Part shown: in pieces, positions 12,101-27,100 of the stretch
How positions within the stretch are numbered: position 1 is the first letter of the stretch
Layout of the letters: the number at the start of each line of letters is the position of its first letter
Translations under genes and position numbers: made by a program
DNA from: Desmodus rotundus
Taxonomy: Eukaryota > Chordata > Mammalia > Chiroptera > Phyllostomidae
Assembly (NCBI RefSeq): GCF_022682495.2
Contig: NC_071389.1
Location: 98,993,951 to 99,057,950, forward strand
DNA: 64,000 nucleotides
Direction of reading: 5' to 3'
The notes under the pieces: model-generated
Databases searched by the model: none
Told to the model about the DNA's origin: nothing
Seen by the model: the letters and a program-made list of their open reading frames with translations, nothing else

Positions 12101-15100
12101 CTTGGCTCAGTTTTGTGAATAAATACTGCTGTGTATTAGACTTCTCAGAATTTAGTTTAAAAAGCATTTTGCTGAGTTTGGAAGAACCATTTGTCCTTAA
12201 ATGATGGACATAGTGTGCTCTATTTATTCCTATAGGCTTTGGTTCTCTTAGACATCACCCCTGACCAGTCATTGATGGATGAAGGAGTGGCTCGGGAAGT
12301 CATCAATCGCATCCAGAAACTTCGCAAAAAGGTTTGTCAGATTAAGAACAAGCGGCTGTTTTGGAATTTTGCTTAAGTTTTGGTTGTTGGGGAGGGTGGG
12401 AGAGGTAGGCAATATAAACCATGGTAACCAATTAGTGAAAATTAGTTGCTAATGTATAATCCATTCAGATTGTACTCTACAAGAAGGTTCAGCCACTTTC
12501 CCTCTCTACTTATTCACTCCCAAGCTGGATGGTGGGTACTTTGTTTCTCTGACTGGGAGCTTTCTGCCAGTCTGTGCCCCTTGTCCTCCTTTTTCCACTT
12601 TCCTGGGACTTCGACAAAATCATCTTATGACTGGTGCTCTGATGACAGTGAGTATCTCTGAAGAAGAGTTGAGGTTTGGTCCAGTAAGCGTGGAAGGGCT
12701 TCTAGCTCAGGGGAGAGATTGTTTTGATCTGGAGAGAAGAGGTATTTCTTGTTTGGAAGCTGGGAACCAGGGCGGGTGGACAGAGACCATTGCCTTCTCC
12801 CACCAGGTAAGAGCTACGGAGCTCCTACCCCTAGGAGGGCTCCCACCAGCCCTCATCCTTAGGCCAGGTGTTTGAAATTTGTAGTTCACGGTCTCAGGAG
12901 GTCACTTCCTGCATGTAAACAGACTGCTTGTAAGCTCTTGTCTCATACTGAGCATTGTGAGTGGGTTCTCACTATTTCACTCCTTTGTTTCAGTGGAGGA
13001 TTGGGCAGGAGACTGTACCCTCCCATAATGATTTCAGCATGGGATTGTCAGCCCTTGTTCAACAGTGCCTTACATTTTGATTAACAAAGTACTTGCCTTT
13101 TAAATTTTTCTATATGTCCTTTTAGTGCAATCTGGTTACAACTGATGAAATAAAAGTCTATTACACAGCACAGTCTGAAGGAAAGTATCTGAGTACCATT
13201 ATTGAAAGCCATATGGAGTTCATATTTGCCACCATAAAGGCTCCCTTGAAACCATATCCAGTGCCTACATCAGATCAAATTCTTATTCAAGAAAAAATTC
13301 AGGTGAGTCCTGAGTTCTGTTGAACTATTAAGAGATTTAGTATTAGATTTTACATTACGTTTATGTACTAACCTCTCTTTTTTAAATCTAAGGAATTCTT
13401 TTTTAAGATTTTATTTATTTTTTTAGAGAGAGAGAAAGGGAGGGAGAAAAAGAGGGAGAGAAACATTGATGTGAATGAGAAACATCAATCGGTTTCCTCT
13501 CATACACACCCCGACCAGGGGCTGAACCTGCAACCCACTCATGTGCCTTGACCAGGAATTGAACCAGCAACCTTTTGGTTTGGGGGACTATGCCCAACCA
13601 ACTGAGCCACACCAGTCAGGGCTATGTACCAACCTCCTGATATTCTGTTCCCTCAGTGGCAATTTGCTTAATATTTAGTTCTGAATTACTGCTTTGGACA
13701 GTGGTCTGTAGGGTCAGAGAAATGATGTTCAGGATAGGAGAGAAGGAAGGAAGGGAGATCTGTTCTAGCATTTCTTTTGGGGAAGGTAGCCAGGAAGTAT
13801 GTACAAATTGCTAGTATCACATGGCTGTATGGGGTAGTTATATCTAAAACTAGGAAAGTCCATAATGTGAATTCTAGGAATTATTGTTCAAGTTAACTAC
13901 AATTGACTTGAAAACAGTTAACTTTAAAAATAGTTTTATTTCCTGTTAGTACATTTTACATGTAACTTTGGAAATCTGATACTAAGATTTGGCCAGAAGT
14001 TGGACATGTATAACAGGGGAAGAAGATCTATTTCAGCCACTCATTTATTCAATCATTTACTCCTTATCTGTTCCTATTTTGAATGGGACAAATAAGGCGG
14101 ACAAGCAAGGGGTGGAAGTGACTGTCTTTTTAGTGAGGACAATTTACAAGATAGTTTTATTTTCTAGTTTGTATGTTTTTTACCTATAGGTGGAATCTAA
14201 TCAACAAACAAATGAGCACAATTGAACCTGAGGCTTGGAAAAAAATAAAAACTGACAATGCCCAGAGGGGCAGGGGAAAGAAAGAGAAGGGTCAAGCAGA
14301 GGAACACAAATAGAGGACTCATGGGCATGGACAATGTGGGGGATTGACTGTGGGAGTCGGGGGAGATGGGGTAGGGGTGAGCAATGGGGAAAAGGGCAGT
14401 ACAAGTATAACTGAACAATGATAAATTAAAACCAAAAAAAGGGATTAAAAAAATTAGGGGGAAGATTGAAGCCCTTGACTATTTTAGTGACAGGATTGAA
14501 TATGATCTCAGAATTGTAGAAAGTTCTTTATCTTGGAAGAAACAGTTGCCCTGTTGTTTCTGACACTGTGGTTAATTGCTACAGTTACTCAATCACATAT
14601 TCTTGTGTGCTTAGTTAAAGGGGTCTGACCTGGAAATTACACTCACCAGAGGATCATCGGAGCCTAGCCCTGCTTGTGCATATGTCAATCTTTACATTTG
14701 TGGAAATGGCAGTGAGCAAGGTAAGAGTAAATGAATTCCATGGTTTCTTTTTTGTTTTTTGGTTTTGGTTTTGGTTTTTTTTACTTAAACCTATGAATAT
14801 CTTTGAAGCTATTATAACAGAATTGGTGAAATCTGATAACTTTTTCCTTTTCATTGTTATCAATATGAACCCACAAAAGTAAATTATTAGACTTGCTCTA
14901 CTAGGAAGATGGAGTAGACATGCTTTTCCCTGTTTCTCCCACAAAGTACAGCCAAACGCCCTGTACATTATATATAAAAAGCAACATGAGAAGATTATTT
15001 TGTACTTGTCTCAGTTTGTCAATAACAAATGGTGTTAGACGAGCACATTTGGTTCTTACGATTAAGACACCCTTCAACAGTTACCAGCAGGGAACTGAAA

Positions 15101-18100
15101 AGATACAGGTTTCTTACTTACAAAACCTGGAAATTAATTACGCAACACACGGGGGGGGGCACCCAGCCAGGTCAGGGTTGGTTACAGGCATGTACATGCA
15201 CAGACCTGGATTATTAGTGAACTTAAAACCTAAGAGCAGGATTTCAAAGCATGCAAAGAAAAAACAAGAAGTAGCCAAATTTTAGATACTGCAGTCAACC
15301 AAGAACTCTAAAACAGAGGAGCCTTGGTATGAAGAGCTCCTCCTGGCTTGTTGTCTAGTCAAGTGGCTGGCAATGTGTTTATTGGAGGTAGCTGTGTTTA
15401 AAGCACATGCCTAGGCAAACAAAGCTTAAATCAATCACTTTTATTAAAAATAGTGGGGGGAAATGCAAAAAATCAGGGCTTATATTTCCAGTACTCTTTA
15501 AGGTGGATGGAAGAAGACAGGCTAGCTAGGGACCTTGGAACCAAGCAGCAAAACAGAACTGTGTTCCCTGGGATTTCTTATTGCATCATATATCCCAGAC
15601 TCGGAGTTAAAGAAGCCAGCAATCTGGAAATGCCAGTGAGCATGAACAAAAATACCCCAACGAAATCCTGCTCTCTGTAGATGAAGGATCAGTAGAGTAC
15701 AACCTTGACCAAGTCAGAAAACTTTTAGATAATAACTGTTTTCCAGCCAACCACAACAGAAAAAATATTATTACCTCACTACCACTGACACAAAGACCAA
15801 GTGGGGAGCCTAGACGTCTGCCTTTCCCAGGCTAAAAAACTTCAAGCCCCCACTGCCATGGTGGTTGTCAGAGAAGACCAAGTAGTAAGCTGGGATTTTT
15901 ATTTTACCTAGTTGGTAGCTGGACCCTCTTCCCAGTAGTGGCAGTGTAGATCACATGGAGGGCCTGGACTTCTTCCCCACCAGTCAGTCATAAGGCATCT
16001 CTTCCCCTCACCTTTCCCTGTGGTAATCAGGTCACACAACACCCATCACCCTAGAGAGGTATCATTAAAGGCCATGTGGGGAGCAATAGGCAGGCAATTC
16101 ACCTCTTCCAGTCCTAAGGAAAAGTGGGAACTCCCTCAATCCATCACACCCCCATTCTCCAGAAATGACAAGGAATGTCAGTGATAGGGAAACTGGACAT
16201 AATGAAGCAATACCACCTTTCCTCATCAATGGGATGTCAAAGTCCGCTACAGTGGAGGGTTAAATTAAGAACTAGGGTCTCAGGAAACCTAATTGAAAAA
16301 TACTCATCTTTCCAAGAAACAGGAAGTTCTTAAACTAAAATGAAATAGGGCAATCAATACATAAAAACATCTAGATAACAGAAATTTTGAAATTACTTGA
16401 CAGAATATAAAGTGGCCATAATACAAATGCTTCAGAGAATAATTACGAACACAACAGAAACAAATTAAAAGTAGAAAGTCTCAGCAAAGAAATGGAAGAT
16501 GTAAAAAATCACAGAATTTTAGAAATGAAAAATACAATAACTGAAATACAAAACTCTCAGTAGATGGCTCAATAATAGAATAAAAGAGATGAGAAAGACT
16601 CTGTGGACTGGATGATACAGTAGAAATTACCCATTCTGAAAGACAGAGAGTTAAAAATACTTGATTATTTTTTTTCCAAAAAAAGACACTGAAAGATACT
16701 GTCTACAGGTGTGTGTGCATTCTTGCTCTTCTCTTTTCCCCAACATGGCATCTAAGAGAATGCCACTGTATTTCCTCTAGTTCATCCCAGTTACGGTAAA
16801 CCCACCACATCACACCATGGACTTTGGTAGGGGAGTAAATTATAAACACCAAAATGAAAGTATTTTTAATGTGGTTTAATTATTTAATGCTCCCAAGTGG
16901 GGAAAATAAGTGGGAAAAAAAGGAACTGAGCCTCAAGGATCTGTAGGGTAATAACAGAAGTTGTATATTCTTGTCTCTTAATTCTGGGAGAAAGACAGGA
17001 CTGGACTTTAAAAAGTATTCAAAGAAACATGACCAAAAACTTCTGAAATTTGGCCAAAGACATAAATCTTCAGATTTAAGAAGCTGAGGGATACACATAC
17101 AGGAAAACCCCAAAAGAATCTACGTAACGACAACACAGTCAAACTTATCAGAACTTAAAACATCTTGAAAGCAGAGATGTGTGACACCTACACATCTTTT
17201 GTACGGGGGGAAAACCTGAATAATCTGGATTTCTCCTCAGAAACCATAAAGGCCAGAAGGTAATAAAGGATAACATTTCTGAAATGATAAAATATGTGTA
17301 ATATCTACCCAGAATGATACCAAGCAAAAATGTCTTTCAGGATGAATAGAAAATCAAGGCATTCTCTAACAAAGGAAAAGTAAAAGAATTTTTACTAGTT
17401 ATATATGTATTATGTTCCACCTACTGCAACCACTAAAGGAAAAAAAGCCTATACCAAAAGATACATACAGAAACACTAGACAAAAATGGAATGATATGTT
17501 CAGATAACCCACAGGAAGCTTAGGGAAAGAAAACAGAACAAATAGAAAGCAGAAAATAAATTGTAAGACTTAAAGTTAACATCAATAATTAACACTAAAT
17601 GTGGATGCTTTAAATTGGCAGAGTAATGCAAACACATTACCAGCTATATGCTATATAAAAAGCGTATAAAAATATATAAATACACATTTTTTGCCAAATG
17701 GTGAGGCAGGTGATGTGCAAAAAGGAAAGAGGTTTATGCAGGTGCCACACAACCTGAAATAATGGTGGACTCCTGTCTCAAAGACCAATTCAATCCTCCT
17801 ACTTAGCCTACAGTTTTTATATGGATAGAGAGGGGAGGACTATGTTCCTAATTCAATAATCTTTCTAGGTTTTGACTTCCTTGGGCACTATCCATGTTCA
17901 TCTTCCAGCTTTCAGTATGCTCAGGCCCTATCCATTTATCTTTTTAGCTTTCCATGTATGCTTAGGCCCTATCCATTTATATCTGTAGCATTTGACATGC
18001 TTAGTGTAAAAACCTCCCTTTGCTCCTGTCTTGGCCAATGGGCAGGGACTCCCCTGGTGCTCCCACTGACTATTTTATGATAACTATTTCCCCCTTCAAT

Positions 18101-21100
18101 GCCCCTCTCCCCCCTTTACAAGTGTAAATTGTCAAAGATCTTATTCTTCTGTGGTTACTCCTTCCTGGCAGAGGACATGATATTACTAATCTCCACTTCC
18201 AGAGATTCTAACTGTCTAACAAAGAAGTGGGGGAGTCAGGAATGGAGGGAATCCTTTATGTGAGGGAGAAGAATTGTTGTTTTTGGAAGGCAGCATATGC
18301 AGTGTCTTGGAGGATGGCAGTGCTTCATGTTTCAAGAGATAGTTTTTGCAGATGGGCTTCCAAAAAGAGACCTGTTCTACAAACAATCAAGTGAAGGGTC
18401 GGAATCTAGAGAGACTGAAGAATCCCCATGATCTAACCCTGAACAGGGCTTTGGGTGGAAACCTCCCACAGCTGAATACATTTGCTGAGGAAACCACTAC
18501 TGGGAAATGCAGGAAAATAAGAAGGAAAAGAAATAAAAAGTAACATTGTCACTTAACGTTGGGAGCCACTTTCCCTCTGAAAGAGAATTTTAAACTTCCT
18601 TCATGAGTGTAGGTCCATCTTTCCCCTGCATATCAACAGCAGCTGCTGTTTTCCTCAGGCAGGGCCCACTTTATTTGTGTATGGTGGATCCAAGGCTTGA
18701 TTCCCTTAAGGTTTAGGGAAGAGTAGGACATCATAGGCACCAGTCCATTGCTCAGCTAACTGCTCTTCAGGGCCTTGTCTTCCTGGTCTTTAGTAAGACT
18801 CAGTTTCCCAGCTGTAATGGGTGTAAGGGATGGTCAGATGGGTAGATGGACCTGTAATGAGCAAACTTGTGCAAAATTGTTAGTGTTTGCCCTACATGTT
18901 GTACATATTGTTTAATTTTTAATTCACACTCTAAATCTAAAGGGGGTATTCCTAAAACTGAAACTTGGGTCTCCCATAAACTATTTCAAAAAGGCTTAAT
19001 TTAAGCCTACTTCAGGGTGCAACCCTAATTCAGAGCAAGGCAGTAAGGAATGCCGGGTTCCGTTTCAAATGTGTTGCCCAGCATGTATTTGCCTGGGTCT
19101 TCTTTATTATGTTTTATTTTCTTAGTCTTTTCTGTAGATCGAGGTCTCCCAGATGCACATAGCCTCCATTGCATCTGTAGTGCCTATCCTGTCTTCTGGG
19201 AGATTTCTGAAGTGAACGATGGTCTGTTGTCGCTATTAATGCTATGAGGAAGTCCAAACTAGGGATTATTTCTTTATGTAGAAGCTTTGCTACCTCAGTT
19301 GCCTTTTTGGTTCTATTTGGGTATGCCTCCACCCGTCCAAAAAAAGTGTCCACAAAAACTAATAAGAATTTAAAGTTGTCTCTGGTTTTTGGCATCTGTG
19401 TAAAGTCAATTTGCCAGTGTTTCAATGGGCAAATCCCTCTATATTGTACTTTTTCATTGGGGTAAGTTCTGTCTTAGGGCTGCTTTTGGTGCATATCTGG
19501 CAGGCTTGGATAATTCTCTGGATGGTCCTTTGCAAATGAGGGCTCTTCAAGCGTACTCTGTTGAGGTCCATTAAAGCATCTCTTTCATAATGGGACCCTT
19601 CGTGTAAGCGTTTGAGGATGGGATACACTAGAGCTTCAGGGAGTAAGATCATACCATGAGTGCTCATCTTCCATATTGAATTAGGGTCATTATTAGAAAA
19701 CGTCCATTCACAGCCCATTCATCATCTTGTTCTGTGTGATGGCGTTTAAATTCTGACAAGTCCAGGTGGGGAATCCCAGCCCCCAGAAGTGGCATCCCTC
19801 GTGTGCCTTGTCTTGCTGCCTTATCGGCAGTTTCGTTTCTTTGGCTTGTTTGGGAACCATTCTTCTGGTGTCCTGGGCTGTGTATTAAGGCTATCTGGTT
19901 TGGTAGATTCGCTGCCTCTAGCAATTGTAAAATTTCTTTTGTATGTTTGATGTCCTTATTCCCCGAGGTTAAGAACTGTATTTCTTTCCATCTTGCCTCA
20001 TGGGCATGGACTGCCATGAAGGCATATTTAGAGTCAGTATAGATGTTAACATTCTTTCCCTGGGACAATTCTAAGACTCTGATAAGGGCTGTCAGTTCAG
20101 CTTTTTGTGCTGAGGTTCATACAGCAAAGATTTGTGCTTCATTACCTTATGTACGGTGACTTACTTACACCTGGCTTGTTGACCATTCTCTATGAAGTTG
20201 TTCCTATCTGTATATAATTGCTAGTTACGTTCTGTCAGTGGCTGGTCCAATAGATCCGGTCTGCTGCAATGAACTTTGTCTATTATTTCCAAGCAATCAT
20301 GCTGGAGGTTTGAGCCTCTCTGTGAGTCTGGGAGTAGGGAGACCAAGTTTAAGGTAGTGGTAGTCTGTTAGGTAACATTTGGATCATCTCTTTCAAAGAA
20401 TTATGCAATGGTTTTGCTGTAAATCCAAAGTTTGGAATCCAAATTCCACAGAACCCTGCAATCCTTAAGAAACCATAAAGCTGCTGCCAGTTCTCTGGGC
20501 CTTTTATAACAATGGCTTGTTTTACTGGTGCCCTGTTTTCAGTTGGAATCCCAGGTATGCCACCTTCTAATTGCAAATTTCGTCCTTGTGAGGTGATACT
20601 TTATATCTTCTTTTGCCAAATGATTCACTGGTAGTGGTGAGCAAAAAATTCTCAGAAGTATTGCTAGTTGTCAGTAAGCCATCTGTGTATTGTATTGGGT
20701 TGGCCAGGAAGTTCATTCGTCTTCTCCATACTGGCTCTAATAGCACATAATTGTCTTCAAATTCATTCAGAACAATTTTGTTAGATTGTATTGTGACATC
20801 TGTCGTACCATTATATAAATACTGACTCCACCAGAAAGTATAATATAAGAATAATAGGCATACTAGATGAAGAAGAGAGGGAGAAGGTAACAGCTTATTC
20901 TGATAAATAGTTGATGAGAACTTCCAAAATGTATGGAAAGACTTAGGTCTTCAAATCCAAAATAAACAAGACACCTAATTATCTCAGTCCAAGGCACATT
21001 GTATTAAAACTCAGAAATTAATGGCAAAAAGAATTTGCAAGGCAGCCAAGGAAAAGGAGGTGTGGTAACTTATGAATGGAGTCCCTTTAGTTTTCATCAA

Positions 21101-24100
21101 ATTTCTCAGTAGAAACCCTACAGGCCAGGAGACAGTAGAATCAAATATTCAAACTAATAAAATAGAGAAATTATCAGCCAAGAAAAATGTATTCAGCCAA
21201 GGTATTCTTTATATATGAAGAAAAGATAAAAACTGTTCCAGAGTTCAGGAATTTATCACTGGAAGACCTTATTTAAGGGCATTATTCTACCTCCTACAAC
21301 GAATAAGAGGATATAGAACTATGAGTAAGATCACCAATAGTCAGGCAGAAGCAGAATATTAGAACCCTTTTCCAGAATAGGATACTATACACTTAAATAT
21401 CACTTAACAATTAAAGGAGTTCAAAAAAAAAAACAAGTAAGGAAAGGAAGGAAACATTAACATAGAGGAAGCAGGCAATAGCTACTTGAACTCACAGCAT
21501 AAGTAGGGTAAATTAGTGACAACAGAAACATGAAAAGGGAGATGGTAAAGTTCTGAATCTGCAAAGGGAGATGGAAATTAGATTCATTCAAAACAAAAAG
21601 GACTACTGTACAAATAAATCTTTTGCATAAACCTGTTTGTAACCACACACACACAAACATCCAGAACTGAGACCCATAACTTAAAAAGGAAGGAAACAAA
21701 ATAAAAAATTATAGAATACCATCAAACTAAAAATATCAAATGCAAGGGATAAGAAACAGTGGCAGCATAGAGGTACCAGAAAACCAAAGATAAAATGGCT
21801 AATGGAAACCCTGATACTAAAATAATCATCCTATATGTAAAAGGACAGAAATCACTAATAAAAGTATACAGAGAAATAAATTGATCCAAAAACAAAACCC
21901 AACCATGTGCTGCCATCAAGAGACACATCTTAGCTGTGAAGTCAAATACAGACCCAAAGGAAGGAATGTCAAATGACTCTTCAAGCAAATGGCATCCAGA
22001 GAAAAGTGGGTGTAGCCATACTTATATCTGACCAAATATGTTTCAAGATAACAAAGGTAACAAGACAAACATGGACATTGTATAATGATAAAGGATACAT
22101 TATATCAAGAAGACATACACATCTCATTATATGCACACCCAATCAGCACTAAAATATATAAACTAACAGAAACTGACTAAAATACAACCATAATAGGGGA
22201 CCTACAAACCTTATTGACACCTAGAAGTAGATCATACAATCATAAAATCAATAAAGAAATATAGGCTTCAAATGACACATTAGATCAAAGGGACATGACA
22301 TTTACAAAGCCTTTCATCCCAGAACACCAGATTATACATTTTTCTCCATTGTACATGGAATATTCTCAGACCATATATTGGGACGCAAGAGAAGTCTCAA
22401 CAAATTTAAGATTGAAATTATACCAAGGATAATGTCAAACTATAATTATTTGAAATTAGAAATCAATTGCAAAAAGAAAGCAAGAAGTCCCACAAATACG
22501 TGGAAGCTAAACAATATGCTACTAAATCAATAGACTGGGTCAAAGAAATAAAAGGTAAGATCAAAAGATATTCATAAACAAATGAGAATGACAATACAAC
22601 ATAATACTTTTGTGATACAGGAAAAGCAACAATGAGGAATTTTATATCATTATAGGCCTATCTCCAGAAACAAGGAAAAATTTCAAACACCATGTTTTCC
22701 TTTACCTTTCATTCTAATTTACCTTTTTCTTCATTTTTACTTATATTTGTGGCTTTTTAGGTGGAGTATTGCTTCTGGAAAATCCAAAAGGCGACAATAG
22801 GTTAGACCTTTTAAAGCTGAAGAGCATTGTTAATAGCATTTTTGGTGTGAAAAATATGGAGCTGGCTGTCTTCCATGGTGAAACAGGTATGTGCAAATTT
22901 GAAAGTTATCCTTGACCTTTCACATGAGGTGGATTGTTAAAGATATGAGTCAGGCTGGACTGTCAGCAGTGCCTGCCTAAAGTGTGCCTATGTCTCTGTT
23001 CTGTGCAATATGGTGGAACAAACACCATACTTACTAGGAGATGAAAGCTCCCATCTTACCCTCTCACCTGTTATCCATGTCATGGATTCTGGGCTTCAGG
23101 GACTTCCCTGGAGAGTTTTAACTTTCTTAAGCATAGTACCTGTGTCTTGCTAAACCTATATTCTCAATAAGATAAGCCTAAATATATATTTTTTAATTCT
23201 AAGTACATTCTCTCCCACTGTCACGGGTTAAAATGTGAGGCACAACCTGCCCACTCCCTCCCCCCAAAATATATTTTGAAGTCTTTACCCACAGTACCAC
23301 TGACCTTCTTTCTAAATAAGGTCGTTGAAGAGGTAATTAAGGTAAAGTAAGGTGGGTCCTACTAGAATATGACTGATGTCTTTATAAGAAGATGGTGAAG
23401 AGACAGAGGCATCATGTGATGACAGGCATAGATTGGAATTATGCAGCTTCAAGCCAAGAAACACAAAAGATTGGTAGGGGCCTCCCCAAGCTAGGAAGAG
23501 AAAGGAAAGGATTCCCCCACAGGTGTCAGAGGAAGCAAGGTCCTACTGATAGCTGGGTTGTAGACATCTTCCCTCCAGAACAATTTGGTTTTCTAAGCCC
23601 TTTAGTTTATGGCTCTTGCAGCAGCTATAAAGAAACTAATACACTCATTTTATGATCTGAAAGCTTATTTTCAGAAACTTTTAAATAGCCTAAAAGAGAA
23701 CATTTAAATGGTCAATAACTAAAGGGATACCTGCTGAACCTCAACAGTGAACACCACAGTGAGGTATTATTACTTGCCATCACATTGGCAAAAACTAGAA
23801 AAATTTCTCAGCAATAAATGTTGTCAAGGGTATTGTGTAATAGGAACTCACATTCACTGCTGGATTGTAAATGGATAGAACCACCATAAAAAATCATGCC
23901 AACCTATCTGTTAGGGGCTAAAGAAAGGAAGCAAAACTAATATGAGAGAAACCTCGTATGTTAAAGGTGTGGATGAGTGAAGTTAGTTGGAGCATTTGAG
24001 AAAAATCTCTGACCAGGATCCACCAGGGAGGACTGATAAGTAAGTCAGTGGAAGGATTGGGTTTCTACCTGAAGTCACCGTAGCATGAGAAGTAGGCATA

Positions 24101-27100
24101 GTCAGGGACAGACTGGAACTCATCTGTCTAGCCACTTCTAACAATGACAGTTTGGACCTGCAGAAGAAGCTTTGCAAGAGAGTTGCTCATGTGCCCAGCC
24201 CAGAAGTTGGAAGAACAGAAGCCTGTGAAAGCTGGGTGGTGCCTGGGCCCACATTGACTTTTCAAACATAGTGCCGGTAACTAAACTGTCTTTCAAATCC
24301 TGTGCACCTTTGGGAAACTTTTAGCTTAGCTAAGTTAGCAGAGTTAAATCTCCACAGTCCACCCGTTGTGATTCAGGCATCCACCCTGGCTGAGTAAGGC
24401 TGTGTTTTATTAAAACTTTATTTACATAAACAGGAAACCAGCCAGGACCCATAGTCTCCATATCCTAGTTTAAAACATGAATGGTATCGTGGAAGACAGT
24501 ATCCTAGCCCTGCCATCTGTTGGCACCCATGTGGTACTGAAACTGAGACTTTAGAAGGCTACTGCAATGAGACCTCATCAAATTAAAAAGTTTCTGCAGG
24601 GCTAAAGAAAACAGCATTAAAATGAAAAGAGAACCAACTATATGGGAAAACATTTGCCTATGATACCTCGGACAAGGGTTTGATCTCCAAAATACATAAA
24701 GAACTCACATGACTCCACTCCAGGAAGACAAACAACCCAATTAAAAAATGGGCAAAGGACTTGGACAGACACTTCTCCAAGGAAGACATACAGAGGGCCC
24801 AGAGATATATGAAAAGATGCTCAGCATCACTAGCCATCACAGAGATGCAAATTAAAACCACAATGAGATACCACTTCCCACGGGTCAGAATGGCCATCAT
24901 AAACAAATCAACAAGTGTTGGAGAGGATGCGGTGAAAGGGAACCCTAGTGCACTGTTGGAGGGAATGCAGACAGGTGCAGCCACTGTGGAAAACAGTATG
25001 GAATTTCCTCGGAAAACTAAAAATGGAACTGCCCTTTGACCCAGCAATTCCGCTGCTGGGATTATACCCTAAGAACCCTAAAACACCAATCCAAAAGAGC
25101 CTGTGCACCCTAATGTTCATAGCAGCACAATTTACAATAGCCAAGTACTGGAAGCAACCTAAGTGCCCATCAGCAAACGAGTGGATCCAAAAACTATGGT
25201 ATATTTACACAATGGAATTTTACACAGCAGAGAGAAAGAAGGAGCTTATACCCTTTGCAACAGCATGGATGAAACTGGAGAGCATTATGCTAAGTGAAAT
25301 AAGCCAGGCGGTGAGGGACAAATACCATATGATCTCACCTTTAACTGGAACATAATCAACAAAAGAAAAAAACAAGCAAAATATAATCAGAGACATTGAA
25401 ATTAAAAACAATCTGACAGTAACCAGAGGGGAGGTGGATGGGGGAAAGGGTTTTCAGCATCAACTATAAAGGACACATGGACAAAATCAAGTTTGGGGGG
25501 TGGAAGCAAGGGAGGGAGGTGGGTTTGGCTGTGGTGGTGGAGGGGTAGTGGGGGGCGGGGAATGCAGACAACTGTAATTGAACAACAATAAAATAATTTT
25601 TTAAGAAAAAGGCCACTCCACCATTTTTCTAGACAAGCTGCTTCTTGGTGATGGGGAACATAGTACAGCCAGGGAATTCCCTGAATACACATACCTTGCC
25701 ATATCTCAAGTTCTTTAGTCAGAAGCAATACTGAGTTAGGTGTTATAGTAGTAAGTATGACGTTCCCAAAGTCCATGGATGATGACTCTGACAGAAGCAT
25801 TGCAGGCAATTAAGACTAACCCATACCCCAAACAAATGTCTATTCCAGTAACAGTAAAGCACTACGTTTTCCGTGATGGAAGTGGCCCAGTAACCAATCT
25901 GCTATCAGGTTCTCTACTCATCAACTGGCAATAATGTGATATTGGGAGCTTAGTAATGGTCCTGCTGTTGGTAGATGGGATACACTGTTCCAACTAGCAA
26001 AACCATCATTTAGAGTGAAATCCATGTTGCTGAGACCATGTGAAATCTACCTAGCCAAAATGGTGCCTTTATTCATCATTCCATTGAGGAAGGACAGGAG
26101 TGGTTGGGTTAAGGCAGACTGACTTACACAAAACAGGTGACACTGTTCACCTGATTTTTAGGATCCTCATTCACGGTCTGCTCATTTGCAGCAATCTTTC
26201 TATATACCTTTGCCCTTACTTCTTTATCACCAGTTTCAAGTTCTGTTCTTTCCAAGTCCCTGGTCATTCCCAGTCAGTCAAACCATTAGCCCCTGCCCAT
26301 GGATGAGTATAGATCCATTCCTCTGGCCATCCCAGTAAAATCAACAGTCCACTGCCCTGAATGAACTTGTGCCCACTAATTAGATTCCTGTCAACATTGT
26401 TCTTCAGGGCCACCCAGAGTCAGTGGGTATGCAGGACTGCAGTTACCTCTTTGCGATAGTGGGGCACATTATGCAGAACCATCCACACAGCACACCTGAT
26501 ACACTTTCTTTCTCTTGTCAACTGGTGAATCCTCAGGAAGCCATAGGTGTGGGTCAAGAGAGGAGCCCTTGTGGCTCCAGGCTGGTCATGGGCATCCAAC
26601 CGCTAGGTGGAACAGGTCCTTGAGGGTCTTACCCAGTCTGGTTTCATACCCACCAGTTCCACTCCCCATCCTCAGTCACAGCCATTACCCGTCACTCACC
26701 TATGTTTACATTACTTAGCAGTATTTAACTTTCTATAAATAAAATTATATTGCACATATTTTGTGTGTCTTGCTATTTTCCACATATATTCATGAGTCCG
26801 AAAACTAGTTTTCTTACTATGATTATTACTCTTAGACACATGGGTCTTTTCATGGTGAAGCCTGGGGTTCTCAGGAGGAAATTTTAAGAAAGCTACAATA
26901 TAATATACAGTTGACCCTTGAAAAATATGGGTTTTATGGATAGTGATCCCCCCCACCCCATCCCACCATTATGGTCAAAAATCTGGATATAATTTGTGCG
27001 GTCAACCCTTCACCTTCACTGACTCAACCAACCATGAATGGAAAACACTATTTTCTATCCAATTGGGAATGCAAAAATAATGTTTTCAATCCCCAGATGC

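Noticed and set aside
11940..12150. Possible processed pseudogene
   Set aside because: Ends with an AATAAA-containing stretch, but I could not match any protein or find a poly-A tail with target duplication.
12446..13084. Several short frames between IARS1 exons
   Set aside because: No homology recognised, overlapping on both strands, within an intron.
21640..21660. Short CA tract as a possible microsatellite
   Set aside because: Only about five units; kept only as comparison for the site at 53,715.
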